A DNA stretch of 52,241 nt from JAHJCW01 sp965369995 (GTDB taxonomy: Bacteria > Fidelibacterota > Marinisomatia > Marinisomatales > JAHJCW01), in NCBI GenBank assembly GCA_965369995.1, contig CBDURO010000010.1, forward strand, positions 1 through 52,241, read 5' to 3'. Below the pieces are notes generated by a model. That model was not told where the DNA came from, ran no database searches, and saw nothing but the letters and a program-made list of their open reading frames with translations. The position numbers were made by a program, and so were the translations under genes. Every line of letters begins with the position of its first letter. Within the stretch, counting starts at the first letter, position 1. Shown in pieces: positions 7,276-15,049 of the stretch.

Positions 7276-9557
7276 AGACAATCGGTAAAAAAACAATCAG
7301 AGTTGACGGAGAGTCGTTGGTCAAAGGCAAGCCGGTATTTGCGGATGATATTCAGATAAATGATATGCTATATATTAAAATTTTGCACAGCCCAATTGCA
7401 CACGCTAAAATTAAAAATATTGATACAACTAAAGCTATGGCGATTGACGGCGTAGCGGCGGTTTACACTCACAAGGATTTTAACAAACATTATTACACAA
7501 CCGCCGGGCAAGGTTATCCTGAACCATCGCCGCGTGATTACCTTATTTTAGACGATACTGTACGATTTGTAGGTGATAATGTTGCGTTTGTGGCTGCTGA
7601 GTCTCTTGATATCGCTGAAAAAGCGATAGAAGCTATAAAAGTAAATTATGACTCATTACCTGCTAATTTTGACGATACCAAAGCGACAAATAGTCCGCAA
7701 ATTCATCCGAGTAAAGGACCAACCGGAATTCACGACGTAAAACGGAACATCGCGGCTAATTTGGAAGCGGAAGTTGGCAATACAAAAAAGGCATTAGCGA
7801 AAGCGGATTTTGTTTTCAGCAAAGAATACTCCACTCCCTATGTTCAGCAAGCGCATATTGAGCCGCATATCACATTGACGTGGTTGGATGAAAACGGTCG
7901 TTTGGTAATACGCACAGCTACGCAAGTTCCATTCCATGTAAGGCGAATTGTTGCCGAAGTACTTGATTTTCCAATTCGCAAGATTCGCGTAATCAAACCA
8001 CGGGTTGGCGGCGCTTTTGGCGGTAAACAAGAAATCTTAAATGAAGAAATCTGCTCGGTGGTTACTCTTAAAACAGGTCGTCCGGCGCGGATTGAATATA
8101 CAAGAGAAGAAGAATTTTATGCGGCACGTTCACGTCATCCGCAGAAAGTTAAATTTACATTTGGATTAAACAAGAAACATGAATTTCAAGCGATGGAGAT
8201 GGACATCCTCGAAAACTGCGGTGCATACGGTCCGCATGCCTTAACTGTGATGTCCGTAACTGCACAAAAAGCGCTGTCATTATACCGCTGTCCTAACATT
8301 AAGCTTGTAGCAAACGCTGTCTATACTAATCTGCCGATTGCAGGTGCGTACCGTGGCTATGGCGCTCCACAGGGATTTTTCCCGTTAGAATCAATAATTG
8401 ACGAAATGGCAATCGAATTAAATATCGATCCAATTGAATTACGAAAGAAAAACCACGTCCAGCTTGGCGAAGATATTCCAATCGGAGAAATTATTGGAGA
8501 AGGCGGTGACGGATTTCCGGTGATTGTACGATCAATGGGACTTACCGAATGTTTGGAAGAAGGGAAAAAACTAATCGGTTGGGATAAGATAAAATCGCAA
8601 AAACAAAGTGGTGTCGTACGGCGCGGAGTTGGTGTCGCGGCAGCCGGGCAGGGCTCAGGAATACCCGGAATTGACATGGGTGCGGCATTCATCAAAATGA
8701 ATGAAGATGCTAGTTTTAACTTACTTATCGGAGCAACAGATTTAGGCACCGGTTCGGACACAGCACTTGCTCAAATTGCCGCGGAAACACTTGAAGTATC
8801 GGTTGATAGTATTATTGTATATTCATCTGATACAGACTTTACACCATTTGATAAAGGGGCTTACGCAAGCAGTACAACGTACATATCGGGAACCGCTGTA
8901 AAGAAGGCGGCGGAGAAAGTAAAGGCACAAATATTGGACATCGGCCAAAGAATATTGGGCGTTAAAAAAGCGGAAATCCGCAACGGATGGGTCATCGACC
9001 CGACAAGTCGGGTCGGGGAAAAGATCAGCTACGCAGACATTTGCACCAAGGCATTTTACACCGATGAACAACAGCAGATCATGGCGGGGGCATCGCATAT
9101 GAGCTATGACTCCCCCTCACCCTATAACGCGACTTTTGCCGATGTGAGTGTGGATACGGAAACCGGAATTGTTACCGTGAATAAAATTGTATCGGTTACG
9201 GATATTGGACAGGTGATCAACCCGCAAATGAGCGAAGGACAGGTGGAAGGCGCTATTCCGCAATCGCTTGGTATGGCGCTAACAGAATTTATGATATTCG
9301 ATGACAAGGGCGCGCCGATCAATACAGATTTCAATAATTATCATATTTATACGGCGATTGACATGCCGGAGATCATTACAAAATTTGTTAATACGCACGA
9401 ACCAACCGGTCCGTATGGTGCTAAAGCGGTGGCAGAGATACCAATCAATGGTCCTGCTCCGGCAGTTGCCAATGCCATCTTTAACGCCGTAGGCGTTAGA
9501 ATCAGGAATTTGCCGATTACACCAGAAAAGGTTTTGAGAGGTATTAGTAGTAAATAA
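7272..9557 (+). CDS. xdhD: Molybdopterin-binding catalytic subunit of Mo hydroxylase
   Basis: This 761-residue subunit binds molybdenum-molybdopterin and hydroxylates an N-heterocycle or aldehyde. I start at ATG 7272 (ATGA overlap with the 2Fe-2S gene) rather than the upstream in-frame codon at 7227, which lies inside that gene. Motifs seen are RVGGAFGGKQE (244-254), AGAYRGYGAPQG, GATDLGTGSD, and the catalytic glutamate region AVAEIPINGPAPA with E722. It groups with xanthine/nicotinate/XdhD-type enzymes, and the symbol is by context only. Genes of this cluster type often carry a labile selenium ligand, but no in-frame selenocysteine codon is needed or seen. Residues 576-583 (DPTSRVGE) are encoded by a palindromic repeat. 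Confidence 0.93.
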   Translation: MKTIGKKTIRVDGESLVKGKPVFADDIQINDMLYIKILHSPIAHAKIKNIDTTKAMAIDGVAAVYTHKDFNKHYYTTAGQGYPEPSPRDYLILDDTVRFVGDNVAFVAAESLDIAEKAIEAIKVNYDSLPANFDDTKATNSPQIHPSKGPTGIHDVKRNIAANLEAEVGNTKKALAKADFVFSKEYSTPYVQQAHIEPHITLTWLDENGRLVIRTATQVPFHVRRIVAEVLDFPIRKIRVIKPRVGGAFGGKQEILNEEICSVVTLKTGRPARIEYTREEEFYAARSRHPQKVKFTFGLNKKHEFQAMEMDILENCGAYGPHALTVMSVTAQKALSLYRCPNIKLVANAVYTNLPIAGAYRGYGAPQGFFPLESIIDEMAIELNIDPIELRKKNHVQLGEDIPIGEIIGEGGDGFPVIVRSMGLTECLEEGKKLIGWDKIKSQKQSGVVRRGVGVAAAGQGSGIPGIDMGAAFIKMNEDASFNLLIGATDLGTGSDTALAQIAAETLEVSVDSIIVYSSDTDFTPFDKGAYASSTTYISGTAVKKAAEKVKAQILDIGQRILGVKKAEIRNGWVIDPTSRVGEKISYADICTKAFYTDEQQQIMAGASHMSYDSPSPYNATFADVSVDTETGIVTVNKIVSVTDIGQVINPQMSEGQVEGAIPQSLGMALTEFMIFDDKGAPINTDFNNYHIYTAIDMPEIITKFVNTHEPTGPYGAKAVAEIPINGPAPAVANAIFNAVGVRIRNLPITPEKVLRGISSK
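8996..9015. repeat. 20-bp perfect palindrome inside the Mo-subunit gene
   Basis: CGACCCGAC (8996-9004), a two-base AA loop and GTCGGGTCG (9007-9015) form a perfect 9-bp stem within the molybdopterin subunit coding region. It is in frame and encodes DPTSRVGE between VI and KISYADI, probably a surface loop. It is much more G/C-rich than most of the surrounding DNA. The form resembles CCCGAC-type palindromic repeats that I recall being dispersed in related phyla. Confidence 0.55.
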
Positions 9558-9564
9558 ATATTTT

Positions 9565-10740
9565 ATGAATCTATCTGAAGAATTTATTTATAACCTAACT
9601 AAAAAATCATTTTTATCTTTATGGACATATCCAAATCCTATTAGAAAAAAAAATAAAGAATTATGTGATATTTTAATTTTTAGTCACCCTCACATCATAA
9701 TCATATCAGTAAAAGAAATATTACCAACTGACAGTGGTGATTTTGAAGTTGATTGGGAAAGGTGGAAAAAAACTGCACTAGAAAAATCATTTAAGCAAAT
9801 TTATGGTGCTGAACGATTTCTTGAATCTGTGGATTACTTAATTACACCTGATACTTCTCATAAATTTGAATTACCTGATAGAAATGAAAGAAAATATCAT
9901 AGAATTGCTATAGCAATTGGCGGAGAAGAGAGAATGCCATTGATGTGGGGAGATATGGGAAAAGGATTTATTCACGTCTTTGATAAAATTTCAAGTGATA
10001 TTATAATATCTGAATTAGATACTATTACTGATTTTGTAAAATACTTAACTAGAAAAGAAGAATTATATGAAAACTACGGCTATGATAAAATAATTATTAC
10101 AGGCAGTGAAGAAGATTTGCTTGCACAATATTTGGGAAATTCAGAATCCTTCGATACAAAATACACTAAAATATTTTTGGATGTAGGGTTGTGGGATGGA
10201 TATATTAATAACGAATCAAACAAAAAATGGAAAGAAGATATTAAAGGAAGCTATGCTTGGGACAACATTATTGAGCAACTTATAAAAGATTATAAACAAA
10301 ATAGGATGCTATCAGATATTAACTATAGTGAATTTGAATTAGTTATGCGAACAATGGCAAAAGAGTCAAGAGAAAATAGAATAATACTTTCCAAAGAATT
10401 TGTTGATTTTTTTAATAAACCTAATATTCGTTCACGACCTGTCGCTTCGTATTCAGGTATTAGCTACGTCTTTTTAACTACCAAACGTAACGAAGACAGA
10501 AAAGATAGAAAAATAGAATTGATTGGAAGGTGTATGATTGTAAGAGTATTAATACCTGAATCTGATACAGTTATAGGTATTGCTACTGAGAAAAATGATG
10601 GGGAAAGAGGTTTTTCTTTAGATGTTGCATATTTGTACAGACCAATAATTTCAGAAACAGACAAAAACAACATAGATAAAATGGTTAATGAACTTGGTTG
10701 GTTTAAAAAATCATATAATAAAATAAATGCAAAAAACTAA
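9565..10740 (+). CDS. Uncharacterised protein, possible PD-(D/E)XK nuclease-like N-domain
   Basis: I do not recognise a named family for this 391-residue protein. Residues 32-51 contain ELCDILIF, a turn, and IIIISVKE, giving D35 and S48-x-K50-E51 on two beta-strands after a glutamate-containing first helix. That spacing resembles a restriction-endonuclease-like core, but this is a motif reading only. A following helix contains LEKSFKQIYGAERFL. The rest is soluble, without signal peptide or membrane segments. It begins seven bases after the hydroxylase stop but is clearly more A/T-rich than that gene, suggesting separate origin. Its stop codon lies inside a direct-repeat copy (10727-10759) shared with the flavin reductase start, so its C-terminus may have been altered. 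Confidence 0.75.
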   Translation: MNLSEEFIYNLTKKSFLSLWTYPNPIRKKNKELCDILIFSHPHIIIISVKEILPTDSGDFEVDWERWKKTALEKSFKQIYGAERFLESVDYLITPDTSHKFELPDRNERKYHRIAIAIGGEERMPLMWGDMGKGFIHVFDKISSDIIISELDTITDFVKYLTRKEELYENYGYDKIIITGSEEDLLAQYLGNSESFDTKYTKIFLDVGLWDGYINNESNKKWKEDIKGSYAWDNIIEQLIKDYKQNRMLSDINYSEFELVMRTMAKESRENRIILSKEFVDFFNKPNIRSRPVASYSGISYVFLTTKRNEDRKDRKIELIGRCMIVRVLIPESDTVIGIATEKNDGERGFSLDVAYLYRPIISETDKNNIDKMVNELGWFKKSYNKINAKN

Positions 10741-10759
10741 ACTAGGACCAAGTACATTT
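10727..10759 (+). repeat. Direct repeat, copy 1 (of flavin reductase gene start)
   Basis: This copy shares ATG plus a 27-base block (10733-10759) with the flavin reductase start at 11462-11494. The block matches at 25 of 27 positions, and both mismatches are silent third positions (CTA/CTT and ACA/ACT). Both copies therefore encode KTKLGPSTF. This copy contains the stop codon of the upstream gene and the start codon of the lipoprotein gene. Confidence 0.75.
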
Positions 10760-11446
10760 ATAATAGTTAGTTTTTTGCTTTTTAATAGTTTTATGGGATG
10801 CAAAATAACTGAAGAAATCGATGAAACACCCAAAGAAACCATTCCGTTTGTAATTGAGAATTTAGGTGTCAATTTTGCTAAGTATGATTCAACCACCGGT
10901 TATGCCGGTGATTTTTATTTTGATGATAATATGATAAAAATGTTTGGTGAATTTGGCGGTTATACATACGATCCACAGGGTAATATAAAAGAATTACCAC
11001 ATTTCACTTATACTTTAAGAAGTGATGCTAAGATATTTGCAGTTTCCGAGGGCATTGTGCACAGATTTTTAGATCAAGACGGATCCGGAGATTATGAGTT
11101 TTCTATTCGCTCAATAAATGACACTACATTTGACATTGGGTACGATCATATGTCCAATCTACAGATTGCAAAAGGTGATACAGTGAAACCAGGTGATTTT
11201 TTGGGAAATCCGTTACCTTGGCCCGGGCAAGACTTAGGGACGATGGAGATAATGATCGTTAATACCGAGAGAAGATTAGCCTACTGCCCTTTTGCATTAT
11301 TCAACGAGGATAGTGTTGATGTATATCAACAAAAAGTAGTACAGTTAATGAAGGATTGGGAAGAATTCAAGGGTGATACAAGCATCTATGACGAAGAGAA
11401 TTATACTCTTCCCGGTTGCCGATATGAAACTATGGTAACCTATTAA
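10727..11446 (+). CDS. Lipoprotein with degenerate LytM/M23-like domain
   Basis: This 239-residue protein is an exported lipoprotein: a short basic start, a hydrophobic stretch and a lipobox FMGC with Cys25. The region around residues 100-180 (FAVSEGIVHRF, YDHMSN, KGDTVKPGDFLG, LGTMEIMIV) follows the layout of M23/LytM peptidases. The usual HxH zinc pair near the end is replaced by T-M-E, so it is probably not catalytic. The first 11 residues, MQKTKLGPSTF, duplicate those of the flavin reductase 735 bases downstream, yet here they serve as the n-region of the signal peptide. A later start would leave too short a signal, so 10727 is preferred. It overlaps the upstream gene by 14 bases and has no clear Shine-Dalgarno sequence. 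Confidence 0.75.
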   Translation: MQKTKLGPSTFIIVSFLLFNSFMGCKITEEIDETPKETIPFVIENLGVNFAKYDSTTGYAGDFYFDDNMIKMFGEFGGYTYDPQGNIKELPHFTYTLRSDAKIFAVSEGIVHRFLDQDGSGDYEFSIRSINDTTFDIGYDHMSNLQIAKGDTVKPGDFLGNPLPWPGQDLGTMEIMIVNTERRLAYCPFALFNEDSVDVYQQKVVQLMKDWEEFKGDTSIYDEENYTLPGCRYETMVTY

Positions 11447-11461
11447 AATGGAAATTTATTT

Positions 11462-11494
11462 ATGAGTAAAACTAAACTTGGACCAAGTACTTTT
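11462..11494 (+). repeat. Direct repeat, copy 2 (native flavin reductase start)
   Basis: This is the presumed original of the 27-base near-duplicate found at 10733-10759. The two copies bracket the lipoprotein gene. Codon 2 differs (AGT here, CAA in the other copy) and identity stops after the TTT at 11492-11494. Confidence 0.75.
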
Positions 11495-12040
11495 CTATTT
11501 CCAAAACCGACCTTGCTTGTTGGTGCAATGGTAAATGGAAAACCCAATTTTATGACGGCGAGTTGGAGCGGAATTGCCTGCCATAATCCTCCGGCAATTG
11601 CCGTGGCAATTAGGAAAGAAAGATATACTTATGGCGGAATAATTGAAAATAATGTTTTCTCGATAAATATACCTGGCTCCAACCTTGCCAAAGAAACGGA
11701 TTTTTGCGGAATTTATTCCGGCAGAGATACAGACAAGACGAAATTATTCAATGTGTTTTATGGAAAAATTGATACCGCTCCGCTGATAGAGGAATGTCCG
11801 CTGAATTTAGAATGTAAAGTGATCCATTCCGTTGAAATTGGCACGCATACCCTGTTCATTGGAGAGATCATGGAAACGCACGTTAATGAAGATTGCTTAA
11901 CCAATAATAAACCGGATATCAAAAAAATCGATCCCATCATTTATGCAACGGGTACACGGAAATATCACCGTGTTGGTGATGAAATTGGCAGAGCGTACAA
12001 AATTGGGGATAAAGATAACAATAAATTAAATAAGGATTAA
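11462..12040 (+). CDS. Flavin reductase-like FMN-binding split-barrel protein
   Basis: This 192-residue protein belongs to the flavin reductase/flavoredoxin family, which binds FMN in a split barrel and passes electrons from NAD(P)H or ferredoxin-like donors. The N-terminal LGPSTFLFPKPTLLVGA, then GKPNFMTASWSGIACHNPP and a SINIPGSNLAKETDFCGIYSGR region are typical for the family. Its length is normal. The first nine codons after ATG recur at the start of the lipoprotein gene upstream; the sequence fits flavoredoxins here, so this copy is the original. The M55 aminopeptidase follows after three bases and is probably cotranscribed. The electron donor and acceptor are unknown. Confidence 0.88.
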   Translation: MSKTKLGPSTFLFPKPTLLVGAMVNGKPNFMTASWSGIACHNPPAIAVAIRKERYTYGGIIENNVFSINIPGSNLAKETDFCGIYSGRDTDKTKLFNVFYGKIDTAPLIEECPLNLECKVIHSVEIGTHTLFIGEIMETHVNEDCLTNNKPDIKKIDPIIYATGTRKYHRVGDEIGRAYKIGDKDNNKLNKD

Positions 12041-12043
12041 ATT

Positions 12044-12847
12044 ATGAAAATATATATAAGTGCAGATATTGAAGGCGTTTGCGGTTCAACCCACTGGGAT
12101 GAAACTGATAATAATAAGGAAGATTATGCCGAATTTAAAAAACAGATGACAGCCGAGGTGGCAGCGGCGTGTAAAGGTGCAATGGCTGCCGGAGTAAAAG
12201 AGATTGTAGTGCAAGATGCTCACGGTACCGGTCGAAACATAATTGCCAAAGAATTGCCGGATGGCGTAAAACTAATCCGTGGCTGGAGTGGTCACCCAAA
12301 TGCCATGGTACAAGAATTGGACAAATCTTTTGATGCGGTTATCTTCATAGGCTATCATTCACGTGCCGGTTCAGGCGATAACCCGATGGCTCATACAATG
12401 CGCAGTTCTTATGTCGATTATCTAAAAATTAATGATCATTATGTATCCGAATTTTTATTACACGGAATATTGGCAGCTACTATTGGTGTTCCTGTCGCCT
12501 TCCTTGCCGGCGATGCAGGATTATGCGATGAGGTGAAATCAATCAATAAGAATATCACTACCGTTGCAGTGAAAAAAGGTGTTGGTGATTCGACCGTCAA
12601 TTTACATCCTAAAGAAGCGATTGAAAAAATATGGCAAGGCATTGAAAGCGCTTTACAAAGCGATTTATCTAAATGTCATCTTCCCAAATATGATGAATAC
12701 TCTGTTGAATTACGATTTAAAAAACAACAACTAGCGTTCGATGCATCATTTTATCCCAGGTGTAAATTAATTGAGCCACAAACAATTACTTTTAAGACAA
12801 CTGATTATTTTGAAGTAATGCGGATGATGCATTTTATAATAAAATAA
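12044..12847 (+). CDS. dppA: D-aminopeptidase, DppA family (peptidase M55)
   Basis: This 267-residue zinc peptidase resembles Bacillus DppA, which releases N-terminal D-amino acids such as D-alanine from short peptides. Expected metal ligands are present: D8 and E10 in SADIEGV, H60 in QDAHGTG, H105 in IGYHSRAG, and E136 in the YVSEFLLHG helix; H117 (AHTM) matches the conserved active-site histidine. Position 60 coincides exactly with DppA numbering. It starts three bases after the flavin reductase, with AAGGA just upstream. It may recycle peptidoglycan-derived D-peptides and fits the many peptidases in this window. It is cytoplasmic, as no signal peptide is seen. Confidence 0.92.
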   Translation: MKIYISADIEGVCGSTHWDETDNNKEDYAEFKKQMTAEVAAACKGAMAAGVKEIVVQDAHGTGRNIIAKELPDGVKLIRGWSGHPNAMVQELDKSFDAVIFIGYHSRAGSGDNPMAHTMRSSYVDYLKINDHYVSEFLLHGILAATIGVPVAFLAGDAGLCDEVKSINKNITTVAVKKGVGDSTVNLHPKEAIEKIWQGIESALQSDLSKCHLPKYDEYSVELRFKKQQLAFDASFYPRCKLIEPQTITFKTTDYFEVMRMMHFIIK

Positions 12848-12874
12848 TGTTTATATATTAATAAACTCCTGATT

Positions 12875-12900
12875 TGTATAATTCAATCAATTGTTATACA
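12875..12900. promoter_or_regulatory. Inverted repeat upstream of alpha-oxoamine synthase
   Basis: TGTATAA at 12875-12881 and TTATACA at 12894-12900 are perfect inverted copies. CAAT and ATTG inside extend the pairing, with a two-base bulge. The site lies 41 bases before the ATG at 12941, in the 93-base gap that separates this operon from dppA. It may be an operator or part of a promoter; no protein partner can be named. Confidence 0.35.
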
Positions 12901-12940
12901 TTTCAAGCGGTGAGTTAATTAGTTTAATATTTATTTATAT

Positions 12941-14197
12941 ATGTTTATCGAATTCAAAGATGTAGCAATACAAAAAATGACCGCTACTCGTAAACGGTAT
13001 TTTGGTCGTGTACCTGATGTTTTTACTAAGATGTACCAATTCACACGAGCTAAAACCGCACGAGCATTAGGTTATTATCCATATTTCCCAAATATTGAAA
13101 AATCTGATGCAACTGAAGTAACAATAGACGGCAAAAAGAAAATAATGTTAGGGTCAAATAATTATCTTGGTTTGACAACTCATCCAAAGGTTATTGAAGC
13201 CGGAGTGAAAGCCCTAAAGAAATACGGTTCCGGGTTAACCGGCAGCCGATTTCTTAATGGAAATATAATGCTACACAATGAGTTAGAAAAAAAACTCGCC
13301 AAATTTGTAAACATGGAAAAAGCATTAGTATTTTCAAGTGGATATGGTGTAAATCTAGGAGTTATCGCTGCTGTTGCCAGTCATAATAATTATGTTTTTA
13401 GTGACGAGTATAATCACGCTTCAATCATCGACGGGATCCGTTTTTCCGGTGCAATAAAACGAAAATATATGCATAACGATATGAAAGATTTAGCATATCA
13501 TTTGGCTTCTGCTGATCCAAATCGTGCACGTTTTATTGTTACTGATGGAGTATTTAGCATGGAAGGGGATATTGCTAAAATTAAAGATATTATACGATTA
13601 GCACACAAATATCACGCACGTGTAATGGTTGACGATGCACATTCGCTTGGTGTTTTGGGTCCCAAAGGGAATGGTACCGCAGCACATTTCGGTGTAAGCA
13701 ATGACATAGACTTAATAATGGGGACTTTTAGTAAATCTCTCGGCAGTATCGGTGGTTTCATCGCGGGCGAAGACGCAATAATTGATTATCTTAAACATCA
13801 TACGCGGACAATGATTTTTACTGCATCACTTCCGCCTTCGAGTGTTGCCTCTGTTATAACAGCTTTAGAGCTTACTGAAAATGAACCTGAACGTCGGGAA
13901 AAATTGATAGAAAATGCTGAATATATGCGCAGTAATTTAAAAACAATGGGATATGATGTCGGCAAAAGTTCAACTCCAATAATTCCAATTATTATCGGAA
14001 AAGATATTAAAACATTTTATATGTGGAAAGATTTATTGGCTGCCGGTGTATATACAAATCCGATTGTCTCTCCAGCTACTCCACCTGGACGGGGCTTATT
14101 GCGGACAAGCTATATGGCAACACATACCCGCGAGCAGTTAGATTTCTGCCTCGAAATGTTCGATAAAATCGGTCATCAAAGACGTGTATTAATATAA
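12941..14197 (+). CDS. Alpha-oxoamine synthase, serine palmitoyltransferase-like
   Basis: This 418-residue PLP enzyme condenses an amino acid with an acyl-CoA. The PLP lysine is K265 in GTFSKSLGSIGGFIAG, and H234 lies in DDAHSLGVLG, with SSGYGVNLG and DEYNHASIIDG upstream. The GTFSKS motif is closer to serine palmitoyltransferases than to BioF or 2-amino-3-ketobutyrate ligase (which usually read GTFGKA or GTLGKA). An extra N-terminal segment of about 40 residues, rich in basic and aromatic residues, could aid membrane association. The following short-chain reductase could reduce the 3-keto product, as in sphingoid-base synthesis. BioF or Kbl activity remains possible. The preceding palindrome suggests its own promoter. 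Confidence 0.85.
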   Translation: MFIEFKDVAIQKMTATRKRYFGRVPDVFTKMYQFTRAKTARALGYYPYFPNIEKSDATEVTIDGKKKIMLGSNNYLGLTTHPKVIEAGVKALKKYGSGLTGSRFLNGNIMLHNELEKKLAKFVNMEKALVFSSGYGVNLGVIAAVASHNNYVFSDEYNHASIIDGIRFSGAIKRKYMHNDMKDLAYHLASADPNRARFIVTDGVFSMEGDIAKIKDIIRLAHKYHARVMVDDAHSLGVLGPKGNGTAAHFGVSNDIDLIMGTFSKSLGSIGGFIAGEDAIIDYLKHHTRTMIFTASLPPSSVASVITALELTENEPERREKLIENAEYMRSNLKTMGYDVGKSSTPIIPIIIGKDIKTFYMWKDLLAAGVYTNPIVSPATPPGRGLLRTSYMATHTREQLDFCLEMFDKIGHQRRVLI

Positions 14198-14215
14198 ATT
14201 TATTCCCTCTTTTTG

Positions 14216-15025
14216 ATGTCAGATAATTCTAAAGTTATTTTAATTACCGGTACATCTTCTGGTATCGGCAAAGCCTCTGCTGAATATCTATCAAAGCAAG
14301 GTCATACTATATTTGGCACATCACGCTATCCGGGTTCCTATCCAAAACCGAATGACTATACGATTTTACAAATGGATGTGACCGATAATACATCAATTCA
14401 AAATGCAATAAATCAAATTATAGAAAACGAAGGCAAACTAGATGTTTTAATTAATAATGCTGGTTTTGGTATCGCAGGAGCGATTGAGCACACGTCGATT
14501 GATAAAGCGAAAGAACAATTTGAAACCAACTTTTTTGGAACAGTTCGCTTAATAAAATCAGTCTTGCCAATTATGCGCAAACAAGATGCCGGATTAATTA
14601 TTAATATTAGCTCAATTGGCGGAGTAATTGGATTACCTTATCAAAGTATGTACAGTGCTTCAAAATTTGCAATAGAAGGACTTACCGAATCATTATATAA
14701 GGAAACACATTCTTCAAAGGTAAAAATTACAATGATTGAACCCGGTGATTTTAAAACCGGATTTACAGAAAAAAGAGAAATCCCAAAAACTGTTACTAAA
14801 TCAACAAATTTTCAAACTACTTTAAAAATTATTGAAAATGACGAAAATTCAGGTCAAGATCCAATAATGATTGGAAAACTGTTAAATAAAATTATAAACA
14901 CTTCAAATCCGAGACTTCGCTACACAGTTGGTGCTCTTGATCAAAAACTCGCAGTCTTTTTAAAAAGATTATTACCTAATCGTCTTTTCGATTGGATAAT
15001 AATGAAGCATTATAAGGTTATTTGA
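14216..15025 (+). CDS. Short-chain dehydrogenase/reductase (possible 3-ketosphinganine reductase)
   Basis: This 269-residue NAD(P)-dependent SDR has the classical motifs TGTSSGIG (cofactor), NNAGFGIAG, the catalytic serine in INISSIGG and YSASKFA (Tyr and Lys). I prefer ATG 14216 over the adjacent TTG at 14213. The C-terminal region, about 60 residues beyond the Rossmann core, contains a hydrophobic or basic tail (FLKRLLPNRLFDWIIMKHY) that could contact membranes. It lies 18 bases after the alpha-oxoamine synthase, so it probably reduces the product of that enzyme. SDR substrate specificity cannot be read from sequence, and a generic oxidoreductase is possible. Confidence 0.87.
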   Translation: MSDNSKVILITGTSSGIGKASAEYLSKQGHTIFGTSRYPGSYPKPNDYTILQMDVTDNTSIQNAINQIIENEGKLDVLINNAGFGIAGAIEHTSIDKAKEQFETNFFGTVRLIKSVLPIMRKQDAGLIINISSIGGVIGLPYQSMYSASKFAIEGLTESLYKETHSSKVKITMIEPGDFKTGFTEKREIPKTVTKSTNFQTTLKIIENDENSGQDPIMIGKLLNKIINTSNPRLRYTVGALDQKLAVFLKRLLPNRLFDWIIMKHYKVI

Positions 15026-15049
15026 TTGTAATTTATCGGTTTCGGTGTT

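Noticed and set aside
8357..8761. 134-residue minus-strand ORF opposite the Mo subunit
   Set aside because: Proline/serine-rich translation is typical of antisense of a conserved gene; no independent support.
7272..9557. Selenocysteine in the Mo subunit
   Set aside because: No in-frame TGA interrupts the gene; the family's selenium, where present, is a labile cofactor.
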